A stretch of DNA of 64,000 bases from Guptibacillus hwajinpoensis (GCA_016841765.1 JAENYN010000002.1:1-64000), one strand, 5' to 3'; numbered from the stretch's first letter, positions 17,653 through 26,380 are shown. Notes: generated from the letters alone by a model not told the origin. Made by a program: numbers and translations.

Positions 17653-18918
17653 TCATTCATTCAGCAAACCATATTTCTCAAGCACTTTAAACAACAGGCT
17701 CAGCAATATAGCCACGACTGTCGCCAGCGCCATTCCTTTCAGCGCAACAACACCAAGTGTCAGTGTTGCGCCGCTGATGCCGATAACGAGGACGATTGTC
17801 GTTAATATCAGATTCGACGGTTTATTATAATCGACTTTGGAATCGACAAGGATCCGGATGCCGGAAGCGGCAATGACACCGAAAAGCAGAAGCGAAACGC
17901 CGCCCATGACCGGTGCCGGAATCGTCTGGATGATTGCGGCGAGCTTGCCGGAAAATGATAACAGAATCGAAAAGATGGCAGCACCGCCGATGACCCAGGT
18001 TGAATACACCTTTGTGATGGCCATGACCCCGATATTTTCCCCGTAAGTTGTATTCGGTGTGGATCCCGCGAATCCTGACAGCATCGTTGACACCCCGTTG
18101 CCGAGCAGCGACCGTGACAGGCCCGGGTCTTTCGTCAAATTGCGGTCAACGATGTTTTCCGTGACAAGCAGATGGCCGATATGCTCAGCCACGACCACGA
18201 GCGCGGCCGGGGCGATGATCATGATGCTGGCCCAGTCGAACTTCGGCGTATAGAAGTCAGGCAAAGCAATCCAATTGGCCTGCTCAACAGAACTCCAGTC
18301 CACGAGCCCGGTAAAAGCGGCAATGAGATAACCGGCAACGACACCGATCAAAATCGGGATGATTTTCATGAACCCCCGGAACATAACTGTGCCAAGCAGG
18401 GTGATCAGCAGGGTTGCGATGGAAACGAAAATCACTTTCGGGTCATACGCCCAATTTTCAGCGGCATCGGCCGGAGCGATCAGACCAGCCATTTCGGCAG
18501 CAACCGGCACAAGTTCGAGTCCGATGACAGCAACAATGGCACCCATCGCCGCTGGCGGGAACACGATGTCAATCCATGCGGTTCCGGCAATTTTCACAAG
18601 AAAACTGACAAGAACGAAAATGAAACCGACAATAATAAATCCACCGAGTGCATAGCTGTAATCATGGGAGGAAAGAACGACGAAAACCGGTGAAATGAAA
18701 GCGAAGCTCGACCCGAGATAAGCGGGGATTTTCCACTGGCATATCATCAGGTAAATCAAAGTGCCGACGCCATTCATAAGCAGGATGGTGGCCGGGTTCA
18801 CCTGAAACAGGATCGGGACCAAAATATTCGCCCCGAACATGGCAAATAAATGCTGCAGGCTGAGCGGCAGGCTTTCCGCGAGGGGCGGACGTTCTTCCAC
18901 TTGATAAATTTTCTGCAT
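17653..18918 (-). CDS. uraA: Uracil permease (nucleobase:cation symporter-2 family)
   Basis: A 421-residue permease with 14 predicted membrane segments that imports uracil with a proton. The N-terminal cytosolic ERPPLAESLPLSLQHLFAMFG opening and SFAFISPVF, FPPAAMGAIVAVIGLELVP, VVVAEHIGHLLVT and GSTPNTTYGENIGVMAITKV segments are characteristic; the Glu residues in the last two line the substrate site in UraA. AAAGGAG precedes the ATG. It could equally be named pyrP; it is not next to the pyr operon here and no PyrR-type leader was recognised. Confidence 0.9.
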   Translation of the reverse strand: MQKIYQVEERPPLAESLPLSLQHLFAMFGANILVPILFQVNPATILLMNGVGTLIYLMICQWKIPAYLGSSFAFISPVFVVLSSHDYSYALGGFIIVGFIFVLVSFLVKIAGTAWIDIVFPPAAMGAIVAVIGLELVPVAAEMAGLIAPADAAENWAYDPKVIFVSIATLLITLLGTVMFRGFMKIIPILIGVVAGYLIAAFTGLVDWSSVEQANWIALPDFYTPKFDWASIMIIAPAALVVVAEHIGHLLVTENIVDRNLTKDPGLSRSLLGNGVSTMLSGFAGSTPNTTYGENIGVMAITKVYSTWVIGGAAIFSILLSFSGKLAAIIQTIPAPVMGGVSLLLFGVIAASGIRILVDSKVDYNKPSNLILTTIVLVIGISGATLTLGVVALKGMALATVVAILLSLLFKVLEKYGLLNE

Positions 18919-19069
18919 TGAAGTTCTCCTTTTCTATGTATTGCTTTTATATCCTATCATATCACGAGAAGACAGCCGACATATAACGTCACAAAAAAAC
19001 ACCGGCAGCTAAATAGATACTAATCTTTATTTTGCCCAAAACGGAACTCGCATTTGCGGAGAGGACAGG

Positions 19070-19220
19070 GAAAGAGTTATTCGTTCTCCAAAAGAGGATC
19101 GCACCCTCAAAAAGGTAACGAAAAAGAATTATGCGTTCTCCAAAAGAGGATCGCTCCCTCAAAAAGGTAACGCAAAGAGTTATGCGTTCCCCAATAGAGT
19201 GTCACAGCCTTAAAAAGGTA
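19070..19220. repeat. Degenerate tandem repeat, 51-52-bp period
   Basis: Three units containing CGTTCTCCAAAAGAGGATCG, CCTC and AAAAAGGTAAC at the same offsets begin at about 19082, 19134 and 19185. The third is more diverged (CCCCAATAGAGTGTCAC). The array lies in the 425-base gap between the uracil permease and nsrR and is noncoding. Confidence 0.75.
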
Positions 19221-19301
19221 ACTCATCCGATTCCTTCTCAAATCCTATCCTCTCATACTAACCACTTTCCCGATCGGAAACTTCCCCGTTCCTCTCCGCC
19301 A

Positions 19302-19334
19302 AAAAAGCCTGCACACTTGCTGCAGGCTTTTTGT
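19302..19334. terminator. Bidirectional terminator downstream of nsrR
   Basis: AAAAAGCCTGCA and TGCAGGCTTTTT form a 12-bp stem with A and T tracts on either side, ten bases beyond the nsrR stop. Confidence 0.85.
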
Positions 19335-19343
19335 GAAAGGATG

Positions 19344-19790
19344 TTATGTCTGTTTTTCAGTACCGAGTACGGTGTCGAGCACATCTCTTCTTAAAATGAC
19401 ATCCTCGAGAGTGTACTGATCAAGCACATGAAGGAAGCTGTTGAGCGCTTCGTTCAAGACATGCTTTAATTTGCAGACGGGCGTGATGAGGCAGTCATTT
19501 TTCCGTTCATTGAAGCACACTGCCACGTCCATGTCTTCTTCGAGCTCTCTGACGATCATGCCGAGGTTGATTTCCGACGGTTTCATTGCAAGCGCAATCC
19601 CGCCGTTGCGGCCCCGGACAGTTTTGATGATCCCGAGTTTTCCAAGGTCATAGACAATTTTGCTTAAATGGTTTTTGGAAATCCGGTACACGTCCGAAAT
19701 TTCTTTTATATTCGAAAGCTCCCCTTCATTTTTCGATCCTAAAAAAATGAGCAGGCGGAGCGAGTAATCCGTATAAGATGTCAAATGCAT
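19344..19790 (-). CDS. nsrR: Nitric-oxide-sensing Rrf2 repressor NsrR
   Basis: A 148-residue Rrf2-type winged-helix regulator that holds a [4Fe-4S] cluster and is released from DNA by nitric oxide. The three cluster cysteines fall at 92, 100 and 106 (AVCFNERKNDC and TPVCKL), the same positions as in B. subtilis NsrR. The opening MHLTSYTDYSLRLLIFL and recognition region ISKNHLSKIVYDLG are typical. It is divergent from hmp, its classic target, with two operator-like palindromes between. Confidence 0.95.
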   Translation of the reverse strand: MHLTSYTDYSLRLLIFLGSKNEGELSNIKEISDVYRISKNHLSKIVYDLGKLGIIKTVRGRNGGIALAMKPSEINLGMIVRELEEDMDVAVCFNERKNDCLITPVCKLKHVLNEALNSFLHVLDQYTLEDVILRRDVLDTVLGTEKQT

Positions 19791-19874
19791 CGTAATCCCA
19801 CCTATAAGGCAAATTCATGTGTATATCGTACCATATTCTCCTGTACCAACGGTAACAAATGTGAACATTTTGTT

Positions 19875-19899
19875 AAAGGTATATTTAAAATATTGCTTT
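19875..19899. promoter_or_regulatory. NsrR operator-like palindrome, distal
   Basis: AAAGGTATATTTAAAATATT followed by GCTTT keeps the AAAG(N)TATATTT/AAATAT dyad of Bacillus NsrR sites but is less symmetric than the site at 19923. It lies between nsrR and hmp and may serve either gene. Confidence 0.5.
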
Positions 19900-19922
19900 T
19901 CCACCGTGCAGATGTTGTAATT

Positions 19923-19947
19923 AAAGATGTATTTAAAATGTATCTTT
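19923..19947. promoter_or_regulatory. NsrR operator-like palindrome, proximal to hmp
   Basis: AAAGATGTATTT and AAATGTATCTTT form a near-perfect 25-bp dyad centred 51 bases before the hmp start. A possible sigma-A promoter (TTGTAA at 19915, ATGTAT at 19938) overlaps it, so bound NsrR would block polymerase. Confidence 0.7.
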
Positions 19948-19985
19948 AAAACTTACACAACTTTCATCAAAGGGGAGATGGAAAC

Positions 19986-21233
19986 ATGGCAAATTCTTCA
20001 ACGAATACGGCTCTGGACCAGGAAACGATTGATATCATCAAATCGACAGTACCGGTGCTGAAAGAACATGGTGAAACGATTACGACCCGCTTTTATCAAA
20101 TGATGTTCGACGCCCATCCGGAACTGCTCAATATTTTTAACCAGACTCACCAGAAGGAAGGCAAGCAGCCGCGCGCTCTGGCAAACGCAGTGTATGCTGC
20201 TGCAGCTTATATCGATAATCTCGAAGCGATCCTGCCGGTTGTCAAGCAGATCGCCCATAAACATAGGAGCTTGAACATCAAGCCGGAGCACTATCCGATT
20301 GTCGGAAAATATCTCCTGTTAGCCATTAAAGATGTGCTCGGTGATGCGGCAACAGACGACATCATCAATGCCTGGGAAAAAGCATACGGTGTCATTGCCG
20401 GTGTGTTCATTGATATTGAAAAAGATATGTACGAAGAAACTGCTGAAGAACCCGGCGGCTGGGTAGGCTACCGTCCGTTTACGATAGACCGGAAAGTTCA
20501 GGAAAGTGATGTCATCACATCCTTTTATATGAAGCCGACAGACGGCAAGCCGATCGCCGATTTCCTGCCGGGGCAATATATCAGCATCAAGGTTGACATT
20601 GATGGCGATCCGTATACACATACCCGCCAGTACAGCCTTTCCGATGCTCCGGGCCAGGACTATTACCGCATCAGCGTGAAGCGTGAAGATGAAAAAGGTG
20701 ACTTGCCGGGTGGTGTCGTCTCGCGTTTCCTCCATGAAAGCGTTGAGGAAGGCGACATTGTGCAGCTGACTGCTCCGGCCGGTGACTTCGTCCTGGACAC
20801 AGACTCCGACAAGCCGGTTGTCCTCATCAGCGGCGGCGTTGGCTTGACACCGATGGTCAGCATGGCGAATATGCTCACAGAACAGTATCCTAACCGGGAC
20901 GTGACCTTTATTCATGCTGCCATCAACAGCCAGCTACAGGCGATGAAAGGCCACCTGACTGAACTTGCAGAGGAAAATGAAAACTTCGAATACTATGTCG
21001 TTTATGAAAAACCGACTGCGGCTGACCGTGATGAGGGAACATTCCATAAAGAAGGCTACGTGGACCTTGAATGGCTGCAGAGTATCATTAACACAACCGA
21101 GGCTGATTTCTATTTCTGCGGTCCGGTCCCATTCATGAAAACAGTGAACAACGCCCTTAAGGAAATGGGTGTTTCTGAAGACCGGATCAACTTTGAATTC
21201 TTCGGTCCGGCTGGAGATTTGGAAGCATCATAA
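19986..21233 (+). CDS. hmp: Flavohemoprotein, nitric oxide dioxygenase
   Basis: A 415-residue enzyme that turns nitric oxide and oxygen into nitrate using NAD(P)H. The globin domain covers about 1-140, with the proximal His in [11 protein letters not shown] near 85 and conserved Tyr and Gln/Leu near the distal side (TRFYQMMF). The FAD domain has RQYSLSD and the NAD domain [11 protein letters not shown] and [20 protein letters not shown] upstream places the start at ATG 19986. Expression is probably controlled by the divergent nsrR. Confidence 0.97.
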   Translation: MANSSTNTALDQETIDIIKSTVPVLKEHGETITTRFYQMMFDAHPELLNIFNQTHQKEGKQPRALANAVYAAAAYIDNLEAILPVVKQIAHKHRSLNIKPEHYPIVGKYLLLAIKDVLGDAATDDIINAWEKAYGVIAGVFIDIEKDMYEETAEEPGGWVGYRPFTIDRKVQESDVITSFYMKPTDGKPIADFLPGQYISIKVDIDGDPYTHTRQYSLSDAPGQDYYRISVKREDEKGDLPGGVVSRFLHESVEEGDIVQLTAPAGDFVLDTDSDKPVVLISGGVGLTPMVSMANMLTEQYPNRDVTFIHAAINSQLQAMKGHLTELAEENENFEYYVVYEKPTAADRDEGTFHKEGYVDLEWLQSIINTTEADFYFCGPVPFMKTVNNALKEMGVSEDRINFEFFGPAGDLEAS

Positions 21234-21277
21234 GAATGGAAGCAGAGCAATTCCGTTTAATATAAGAAAAAAACCGG

Positions 21278-21304
21278 CGCCCAGACTTGTTTCTGGGCGT
21301 TTTA
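21278..21304 (+). terminator. Terminator of hmp
   Basis: CGCCCAGA pairs with TCTGGGCG across a six-base loop and is followed by TTTTACTTTT. Confidence 0.75.
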
Positions 21305-21546
21305 CTTTTGGCAGCAGGCATAATCAAATGGGCAGAATCATTTTTTGTTGGATTCGCTTTTTAACAAACATTCAACAACCAAAGAATACAATGAATTACT
21401 GGATACTGATCGAAAAACCAGTCTTGAATTTTCACTATTTTCCATTATAATGAAAAGGAAATTTGAAATATAGCATGTTTGATTCTGGCCAGTAATAAAT
21501 GTTTTAATATACGATCCGCTATTTTGGGGTGTAAGTTGGTGAATTG

Positions 21547-22026
21547 ATGGTTAAGAAAAAATTGCGTCAGACAAAGTGCCTTTTAATAAAAGTTTTACGA
21601 ATCAAAGATAGTGAACATCGTGTTGCATTAGGTTTCTCCGTTGGAGCAATTGTCAATTTCATCCCATCTTTCGGCTTCGGGCCGGTGGTATCCACTGCCC
21701 TTGCCAAAATGGTAAAAGGCAATTCCATTTCAGGGCTGATGGGCGGGATTAGTTTTCTCTGGGCTTTTCCATTTTTATTTTACCTGAATGTCGTGGTAGG
21801 TCATCTGTTTTTTCCGCTCGATATCAGTGAAAGTGAAGTATTGGACCATGCTGAAGGGGCAATAGAAGCGAGCATTCAACTGGGAAAAGCATTTTTTGCC
21901 GGAATGGTGACAAATGTGCTTTTCTTCGGTTTGGCTCTTTATTTAATAAGTTTTCAAATGATGAAGAAAAAGCGGAAAAACCTGTTATCCTTTGTCCTAC
22001 GCCGCTGGATAATACACAAAGAGTAG
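21547..22026 (+). CDS. DUF2062 domain membrane protein
   Basis: A 159-residue protein with the DUF2062 pattern: a basic N-terminus (KKKLRQTKCLLIKVLRIKD), the segment HRVALGFSVGAIVNFIPSFG, and three membrane helices, ending in a Lys/Arg-rich tail. Such proteins are sometimes fused to glycosyltransferases, but here it stands alone. ATG 21547 is used; GGTG upstream is a weak ribosome binding site. Confidence 0.75.
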   Translation: MVKKKLRQTKCLLIKVLRIKDSEHRVALGFSVGAIVNFIPSFGFGPVVSTALAKMVKGNSISGLMGGISFLWAFPFLFYLNVVVGHLFFPLDISESEVLDHAEGAIEASIQLGKAFFAGMVTNVLFFGLALYLISFQMMKKKRKNLLSFVLRRWIIHKE

Positions 22027-22283
22027 CCCGGGTGTTGCTCCTTCTTTTGTTTTATTTACCGCATAAAAACTCGATTATCCCCCAATTGGCAATCCAGCAA
22101 CAAAACAGGATTGCTTCTTTTTATTGATATAGCTGGTTTTTAATCAGATCGTTTAACAATCAAATTCGCATCCCATTTATCAGGCTGTCACCTATAGTTA
22201 ACGAATGAATTCGCCTCTCAATGATTCTCCAGGCAGCCTCATTAACAGGGCCTATTTATGAAAGCCCTGGGGAATTCAAACAT
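22027..22283. other. Intergenic region with one terminator
   Basis: Apart from the terminator at 22089-22122, no gene or RNA motif is apparent in the 315 bases before the phospholipase-like gene. Confidence 0.5.
22089..22122 (+). terminator. Terminator of the DUF2062 gene
   Basis: GCAATCC and GGATTGC form a stem around a 12-base loop, followed by TTCTTTTTATT. Confidence 0.65.
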
Positions 22284-22311
22284 ACCCGGTGCTTTCGGTT
22301 TGCATATTGTA
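22284..22311 (+). promoter_or_regulatory. Candidate sigma-K promoter
   Basis: AC at 22284-22285, a 17-base spacer and CATATTGTA at 22303-22311 match the sigma-K pattern AC-N16/17-CATANNNTA. The implied start near 22318 would give a short leader containing GGGAGG before ATG 22342. Confidence 0.45.
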
Positions 22312-22341
22312 GTATAAATGAGTGATTTGGGAGGATGTACA

Positions 22342-22668
22342 ATGGCTGCAGAACGAAGGCGAGGAAGCAGGCCTGCAGGAAGGCACGGACACTGCTTGCC
22401 GGGATACAGATGGTGCGGACCGGGCTGCAGCGGTCCCGGAGCTCCGCTTAATGCAGTTGATGCCTGCTGCAGAGCCCACGATAAATGCTACCAGGCTTAC
22501 GGCGGACCGAACTGCCGCTGCGACAGAGAATTCCTGCGCTGCCTGGAAAGCCGGTTCAATCCATATACAAAAGAAGGAAGAGATGCAGTAAAGATGCACC
22601 GGATCATGAGATTTGTGATGTCTCATAACTGTTCAGCCCGGTATCGTTACAGGGGAAGGCGGTTATAG
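22342..22668 (+). CDS. Phospholipase A2-like small Cys-rich protein
   Basis: A 108-residue protein whose core matches the phospholipase A2 / parvovirus VP1-like pattern: the calcium loop YRWCGPGCSGPGAPLNAVD followed by DACCRAHDKCY, which holds the catalytic His-Asp pair. There are ten or so Cys and an Arg/Gly-rich basic N-terminus, but no signal peptide. ATG 22342 is favoured by GGGAGG at 22329-22334 over the ATG at 22318. The sigma-K-like promoter suggests mother-cell expression and a spore-coat or lysis role; that is inference. A shared terminator lies before the convergent permease. Confidence 0.8.
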   Translation: MAAERRRGSRPAGRHGHCLPGYRWCGPGCSGPGAPLNAVDACCRAHDKCYQAYGGPNCRCDREFLRCLESRFNPYTKEGRDAVKMHRIMRFVMSHNCSARYRYRGRRL

Positions 22669-22701
22669 AAAAACGAGCAGGGAACCGCTGCTCGTTTTTT
22701 G
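22669..22701. terminator. Bidirectional terminator
   Basis: AAAAACGAGCAG pairs with CTGCTCGTTTTTT; it serves the phospholipase-like gene and the convergent permease gene. Confidence 0.9.
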
Positions 22702-22746
22702 TCGGCTAAAATGCGGAACCTGCCTATTAATGACAAGGAACTGATA

Positions 22747-24231
22747 TTATTTTCCATCCCGTTTTCCTTCTTCCTCTTCATCCTGATCATTATCTTCTTG
22801 TGAAGACAGTTCAGCCGAAAATTCAGTGCCATACTGTGGCCTTGACTTCAGGGGAATAGCTTCAACTTCTGTGCCTGGCAAGCATCCTCGTGCCACATTA
22901 TCCAGGGCAGTCCGTTTGATGAAAACCACATAAACAGCAGTATACAGGGCCACCAGTCCGAGACCTGCCACAAGCCCGGAAGCCTGTCCGGGGATCAAAG
23001 GCATACTTGCCAGAATGGCGACCAGGCTGATGATTGCAAACACGGAGGAAAAAGGATACCAGGGCAGCTGGCATTGCCCCTTTGCCGGGCATCCATTGAT
23101 CTTTCTGAATTTATAATGGGTGACAAGAATAATCACGTATGCAAATAACAGGGAAAAACCACCGGAACTGATCAGGAACAAATATACTTGTTCAGGCAGA
23201 AGAAAGCCGAGAGACATGCCGGTGAGCATCGCCCCGCCGGAAAAAAGGATTCCCCTGTACGGGACATCTCCTCTGTCATCAAGCCAGCCTGGTGCCTGTC
23301 CTTCGTCGGCAAGTGAGCGGATCATTCTGCCAAGTCCGAACATGGCGGCAAGCATTGTGGAAATGATAGCGGTGACAAGCACGATATTAATAACATTTCC
23401 TGCCCATCCAAGCCCCCGGGTTGTCAGGGCAACCACCATAGGGCTCACTTCTTCAGTTAAGGCAGCTGTCGGGATAAGGGGCAAGAGCACAGTAATGGCT
23501 GTAATATACAGCCCTGCAAGACCGGCTACCGTATAAATAATGGCTTTCGGGACTGTTTTATGCAGATTGGCTGATTCTGATGCAGCCAGGCCGATGATTT
23601 CAAATCCGGCATATGTAAACATGACAATCAGCATGCTGCCGGCAATACCGCTGATTCCTGCCGGAAACCAGGATTCGTTAGCAAGGTTTCCAGCTCCAAC
23701 GCGCGGAGCACCCTGGAATAACCCGAAAATAAGCGTTATCGCAAGAACAATGAAACCGGCAATCGCAATGAGCTTAACCAGCGCCAGGCCGCTTTCCAGT
23801 TTGCTCAGCGTTTTAGCTCCGAGCAGATTAGCTAGTGTAACAGCGATGATGATCACTGTTCCCGCCATCGCAATGGATATCCCGGGAAACCAGATACGCA
23901 GCAACAAGCCTGCCGCTGTCGCCTCACTTGAAATCGCCAATACCAGCCCTGTCCAGTAAACCCATCCGACCACAAATCCGGTGCCAGTGCCGTACATTCT
24001 TTCGGCAAATGTCCGGAACGAACCTGAAGCCGCATCGGCAACCGTCATTTCCGATAGAGCCGCCAGAATAAAATAAACAAGGATCCCTCCAAATATATAA
24101 GAAATCACAACCGCAGGGCCTGCCGCTTTTATCGCTATCGCTGATCCCAGAAAGAATGATCCACCCACAACTGTCCCTAAAGCCATCATTGTCAGCTGCC
24201 AGGCCGACAGCCCGGAATGCGTCTTTTCCAT
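22747..24231 (-). CDS. APC family amino acid permease
   Basis: A 494-residue cytoplasmic-membrane transporter of the amino acid-polyamine-organocation superfamily with 12 predicted helices. The first helix carries the substrate-binding Gly motif LGTVVGGSFFLGSA and helix 6 the segment MFTYAGFEIIGLAASES. The C-terminal tail of about 50 residues is strongly acidic near its end (DNDQDEEEEGKRDGK), unusual for the family. Substrate unknown. The gene is divergent from the lipoprotein gene at 24445. Confidence 0.9.
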   Translation of the reverse strand: MEKTHSGLSAWQLTMMALGTVVGGSFFLGSAIAIKAAGPAVVISYIFGGILVYFILAALSEMTVADAASGSFRTFAERMYGTGTGFVVGWVYWTGLVLAISSEATAAGLLLRIWFPGISIAMAGTVIIIAVTLANLLGAKTLSKLESGLALVKLIAIAGFIVLAITLIFGLFQGAPRVGAGNLANESWFPAGISGIAGSMLIVMFTYAGFEIIGLAASESANLHKTVPKAIIYTVAGLAGLYITAITVLLPLIPTAALTEEVSPMVVALTTRGLGWAGNVINIVLVTAIISTMLAAMFGLGRMIRSLADEGQAPGWLDDRGDVPYRGILFSGGAMLTGMSLGFLLPEQVYLFLISSGGFSLLFAYVIILVTHYKFRKINGCPAKGQCQLPWYPFSSVFAIISLVAILASMPLIPGQASGLVAGLGLVALYTAVYVVFIKRTALDNVARGCLPGTEVEAIPLKSRPQYGTEFSAELSSQEDNDQDEEEEGKRDGK

Positions 24232-24444
24232 GTTGAAACCTCCTCTTATTAACCATATCCAGCTTATTGTTTGACCGAATGCCTGAAAATATGATGTTTC
24301 TTTGAAAGAGAACTTACCTTCACCAGGCGAGTTTATTTTTCACCAAAAGAAAATGGCTTATATTACCTTATAAAAAGGAGTAAATCTTTTGATAAGCTTA
24401 GCTGAGGAAAATATTTTAAAAAAGTAATTTGAGGGGGCTGCATT

Positions 24445-25278
24445 TTGAAAAAGCTTTTATTCGTGTTGCTGCTTTCGCTATTGACAGCCTGCGGGGCAGA
24501 GGAACCAAAAGAAGAGGCGGAAGAGGAACCAGCGGCTGCCACAACGGAAGAAAGCAAAAAAGAAGAGAAGGGGAAAGAACAAGAAGAGGTTACAAAAGAA
24601 GAAGTAATTAAACGTTCGTTGAATAATGATGTACAAAGCTTTGAAATGACGGTAAGCGGCAGGGTGAATATGCTATCGAATGGTGAACATTTTGAACAAT
24701 ACTTTGATCTTGAAAATAAATACATAAAAAACCCATTCATTAATTATTCAAGGATCACCTCGAACAATGGAACCTTCCATATGTATCTCAATGACGAGGC
24801 CGCGTATATGTTAGTGCCCTCAGGCCAGTGGATAAAGGGGTCTATATCAGCATATGAAGCAATGCCCGGCATATCCACTGGTGAAGTTTTTAGAGATGAG
24901 CTGTTACTGGCTGAGAAATTCCTTAACCTGTTCAGCCTTGAGGAAATCGAAGATGGTTACAAGCTGACAATAAAAAAGGATGTTGGATCTGAAGCGGAAA
25001 ACAACACGCTGGCCAGGGAAATTTTAAAAAAAGGATTTGAAGGAGCGGTCATTGAAAATATCATCATTAAAGAAATGGATTATATTTATATCCTGGATAA
25101 AAATTTTTTCCTGAAAAAGGGAGATACCTATGTGGAAGTCGACGCGACAATTGACGGGATCAAAAACTCCGTCAAGATTGATTCCGAATCCGACTATACA
25201 AACTACAATGACGTAGAGCCTTTCAGCATTCCGCAGGAAGCGAAGGAACAAGCTACGCCGGCCGGCAGTGTCAGCTGA
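24445..25278 (+). CDS. Lipoprotein of unknown function (DUF6612-like)
   Basis: A 277-residue surface lipoprotein: signal peptide with lipobox LTAC (Cys 16), then a Glu/Lys-rich low-complexity linker to about residue 50, then a beta-rich domain with repeated strands (SFEMTVSGRVNM, GTFHMYLNDEAAYMLV, YKLTIKKDV). The pattern of a charged linker followed by a LolA/LppX-like half-barrel recalls DUF6612 lipoproteins of Bacillus; the assignment is tentative. GAGGGGG upstream supports the TTG/ATG region; the ATG at 24445 is used. Confidence 0.75.
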   Translation: MKKLLFVLLLSLLTACGAEEPKEEAEEEPAAATTEESKKEEKGKEQEEVTKEEVIKRSLNNDVQSFEMTVSGRVNMLSNGEHFEQYFDLENKYIKNPFINYSRITSNNGTFHMYLNDEAAYMLVPSGQWIKGSISAYEAMPGISTGEVFRDELLLAEKFLNLFSLEEIEDGYKLTIKKDVGSEAENNTLAREILKKGFEGAVIENIIIKEMDYIYILDKNFFLKKGDTYVEVDATIDGIKNSVKIDSESDYTNYNDVEPFSIPQEAKEQATPAGSVS

Positions 25279-25297
25279 ATCAATATTCCAACACCTC

Positions 25298-25337
25298 AAA
25301 AACAAGGGTACCGGTTTTTTGGCACCCTTGTTTTTTT
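25298..25337. terminator. Bidirectional terminator between lipoprotein and small spore-protein-like gene
   Basis: AAAAACAAGGGTACC pairs with GGCACCCTTGTTTTTTT; both convergent genes can use it. Confidence 0.85.
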
Positions 25338-25389
25338 ACTCAGCCCCTGACCACTTCCGCAACCCTTTTTATCGTGCTGAAATGATCGC

Positions 25390-25548
25390 TCAATCCCTCA
25401 TTGCTCCTGCCTCACGGGAAGTCATTGCACCTTGCCCTTCACTGACATCTTTTTGAATTTGCTGTTTTACTTTTTGGGCATCTGTGCCGGCATAATCCGG
25501 TTTCATCATAGAACCCGAACTTTGCTTCGCATTTTTATCCTTTGGCAT
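25390..25548 (-). CDS. Small acid-soluble-spore-protein-like peptide, 52 residues
   Basis: A hydrophilic 52-residue protein, MPKDKNAKQSSG at the start and YAGTDAQKVKQQIQKDVSEG in the middle, ending SREAGAMRD. It lacks Cys and Trp and is rich in Gln, Lys, Ala and Gly. The TDAQKVKQQ segment resembles the TNAQQVRKQNQ repeat of gamma-type SASPs such as SspE, though the protein is single-repeat. GAGGAGGG lies seven bases before the ATG on the minus strand, a strong site. It is convergent with the lipoprotein gene. Gene status is likely; the spore role is inference. Confidence 0.7.
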   Translation of the reverse strand: MPKDKNAKQSSGSMMKPDYAGTDAQKVKQQIQKDVSEGQGAMTSREAGAMRD

Positions 25549-25616
25549 ACAAACCCTCCTCTACTCATTATTTAACGATCTTATTATTTACAAAAGACCA
25601 GAAGTAATGTGAAAAA

Positions 25617-25660
25617 GGTGCCTGACCCCCGGCGCGTTAAAGCGCCGGGGGTCAGGCACC
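25617..25660. repeat. 44-bp palindrome, copy 2
   Basis: Arms GGTGCCTGACCCCCGGCGCG and AGCGCCGGGGGTCAGGCACC around TTAA. It lies in the divergent gap between the SASP-like gene and the TIR gene, where a terminator would be out of place for either. Confidence 0.95.
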
Positions 25661-25728
25661 CATTTCGTTGATGATGCGGACAAACATACAACCAGCAAAC
25701 AGCCGGAAAACATATAGTAAACTATTAG

Positions 25729-25812
25729 AACCTCACCTGTAATGCCCAAACAAAAAAACCGGGACCGGGCTGAGGTTACTGACTTATTGCCGGAGTTATT
25801 CCGGTGTTTTTT
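25729..25812 (+). promoter_or_regulatory. Structured leader with attenuator-like terminator before the TIR gene
   Basis: AACCTCA (25729-25735) pairs with TGAGGTT (25771-25777), enclosing GCCC/GGGC. Directly after it, GCCGGA-GTTAT-TCCGGT (25789-25805) runs into GTTTTTTATT, a complete terminator 23 bases before the TIR start codon. Either it stops readthrough or it attenuates the TIR transcript. Confidence 0.5.
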
Positions 25813-25834
25813 ATTAGGGGAAGGGGTGAGTGAG

Positions 25835-26380
25835 ATGAAGGGCGTAAATTTGGCAACGGTGACGGTGATCGATGCTATTCAGAAGATGCTTTTGTCTCCT
25901 GTCCGGCAGCCGTGCATCTTCCTTTCGCATATTAATATCGACAAGGAAGCAGCAATCGCCATCGGCGATTTCATCACCGACAGGGGCATCGACATTTATC
26001 TGGATGTGTATGATGAATGCCTGCGGGAAGCGGCCGGGGCAGGGGATGCCGGGTGGATCACGGACTGTATTGAAAAAGGGCTGAGCCGCTGTACGCATAT
26101 GATGTGCATTGTATCGGAGGACACCAAAAATTCATGGTGGGTGCCTTATGAAGTCGGATACGGCAAAAAGAGCAGCCAGGAACTTTCAACTCTGTATTTG
26201 AAAGATGTTTCAGACATTCCAGCTTATCTGAAGGTGACCCGGCAAATCGAAAGTCTTGGCGACCTTGCCAGGTACCTTGAAGAAATCAAGAGAGTTTATC
26301 ATGCATCCAAGAAAGTGGCCGGCTTTTCCATCGAAGTTTCCGGCAGCGGTTCCCCGATCGGTAAGTACCTAAAGCTATAG
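25835..26380 (+). CDS. TIR-domain protein
   Basis: A 181-residue protein that is almost all one TIR domain. The first strand and loop are CIFLSHINIDKEAA (27-40), the BB-loop region GIDIYLDVYDE (51-61), and SWWVPYEVGYG (100-110) supplies the Glu expected to be the NAD-cleaving residue (E106). A tail of about 25 residues follows. Bacterial TIR proteins of this kind cleave or cyclise NAD and usually act in antiphage defence or signalling. GGGGTGAG precedes ATG 25835, preferred over upstream in-frame starts. The next gene starts 30 bases downstream, so they form a pair. Confidence 0.88.
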   Translation: MKGVNLATVTVIDAIQKMLLSPVRQPCIFLSHINIDKEAAIAIGDFITDRGIDIYLDVYDECLREAAGAGDAGWITDCIEKGLSRCTHMMCIVSEDTKNSWWVPYEVGYGKKSSQELSTLYLKDVSDIPAYLKVTRQIESLGDLARYLEEIKRVYHASKKVAGFSIEVSGSGSPIGKYLKL

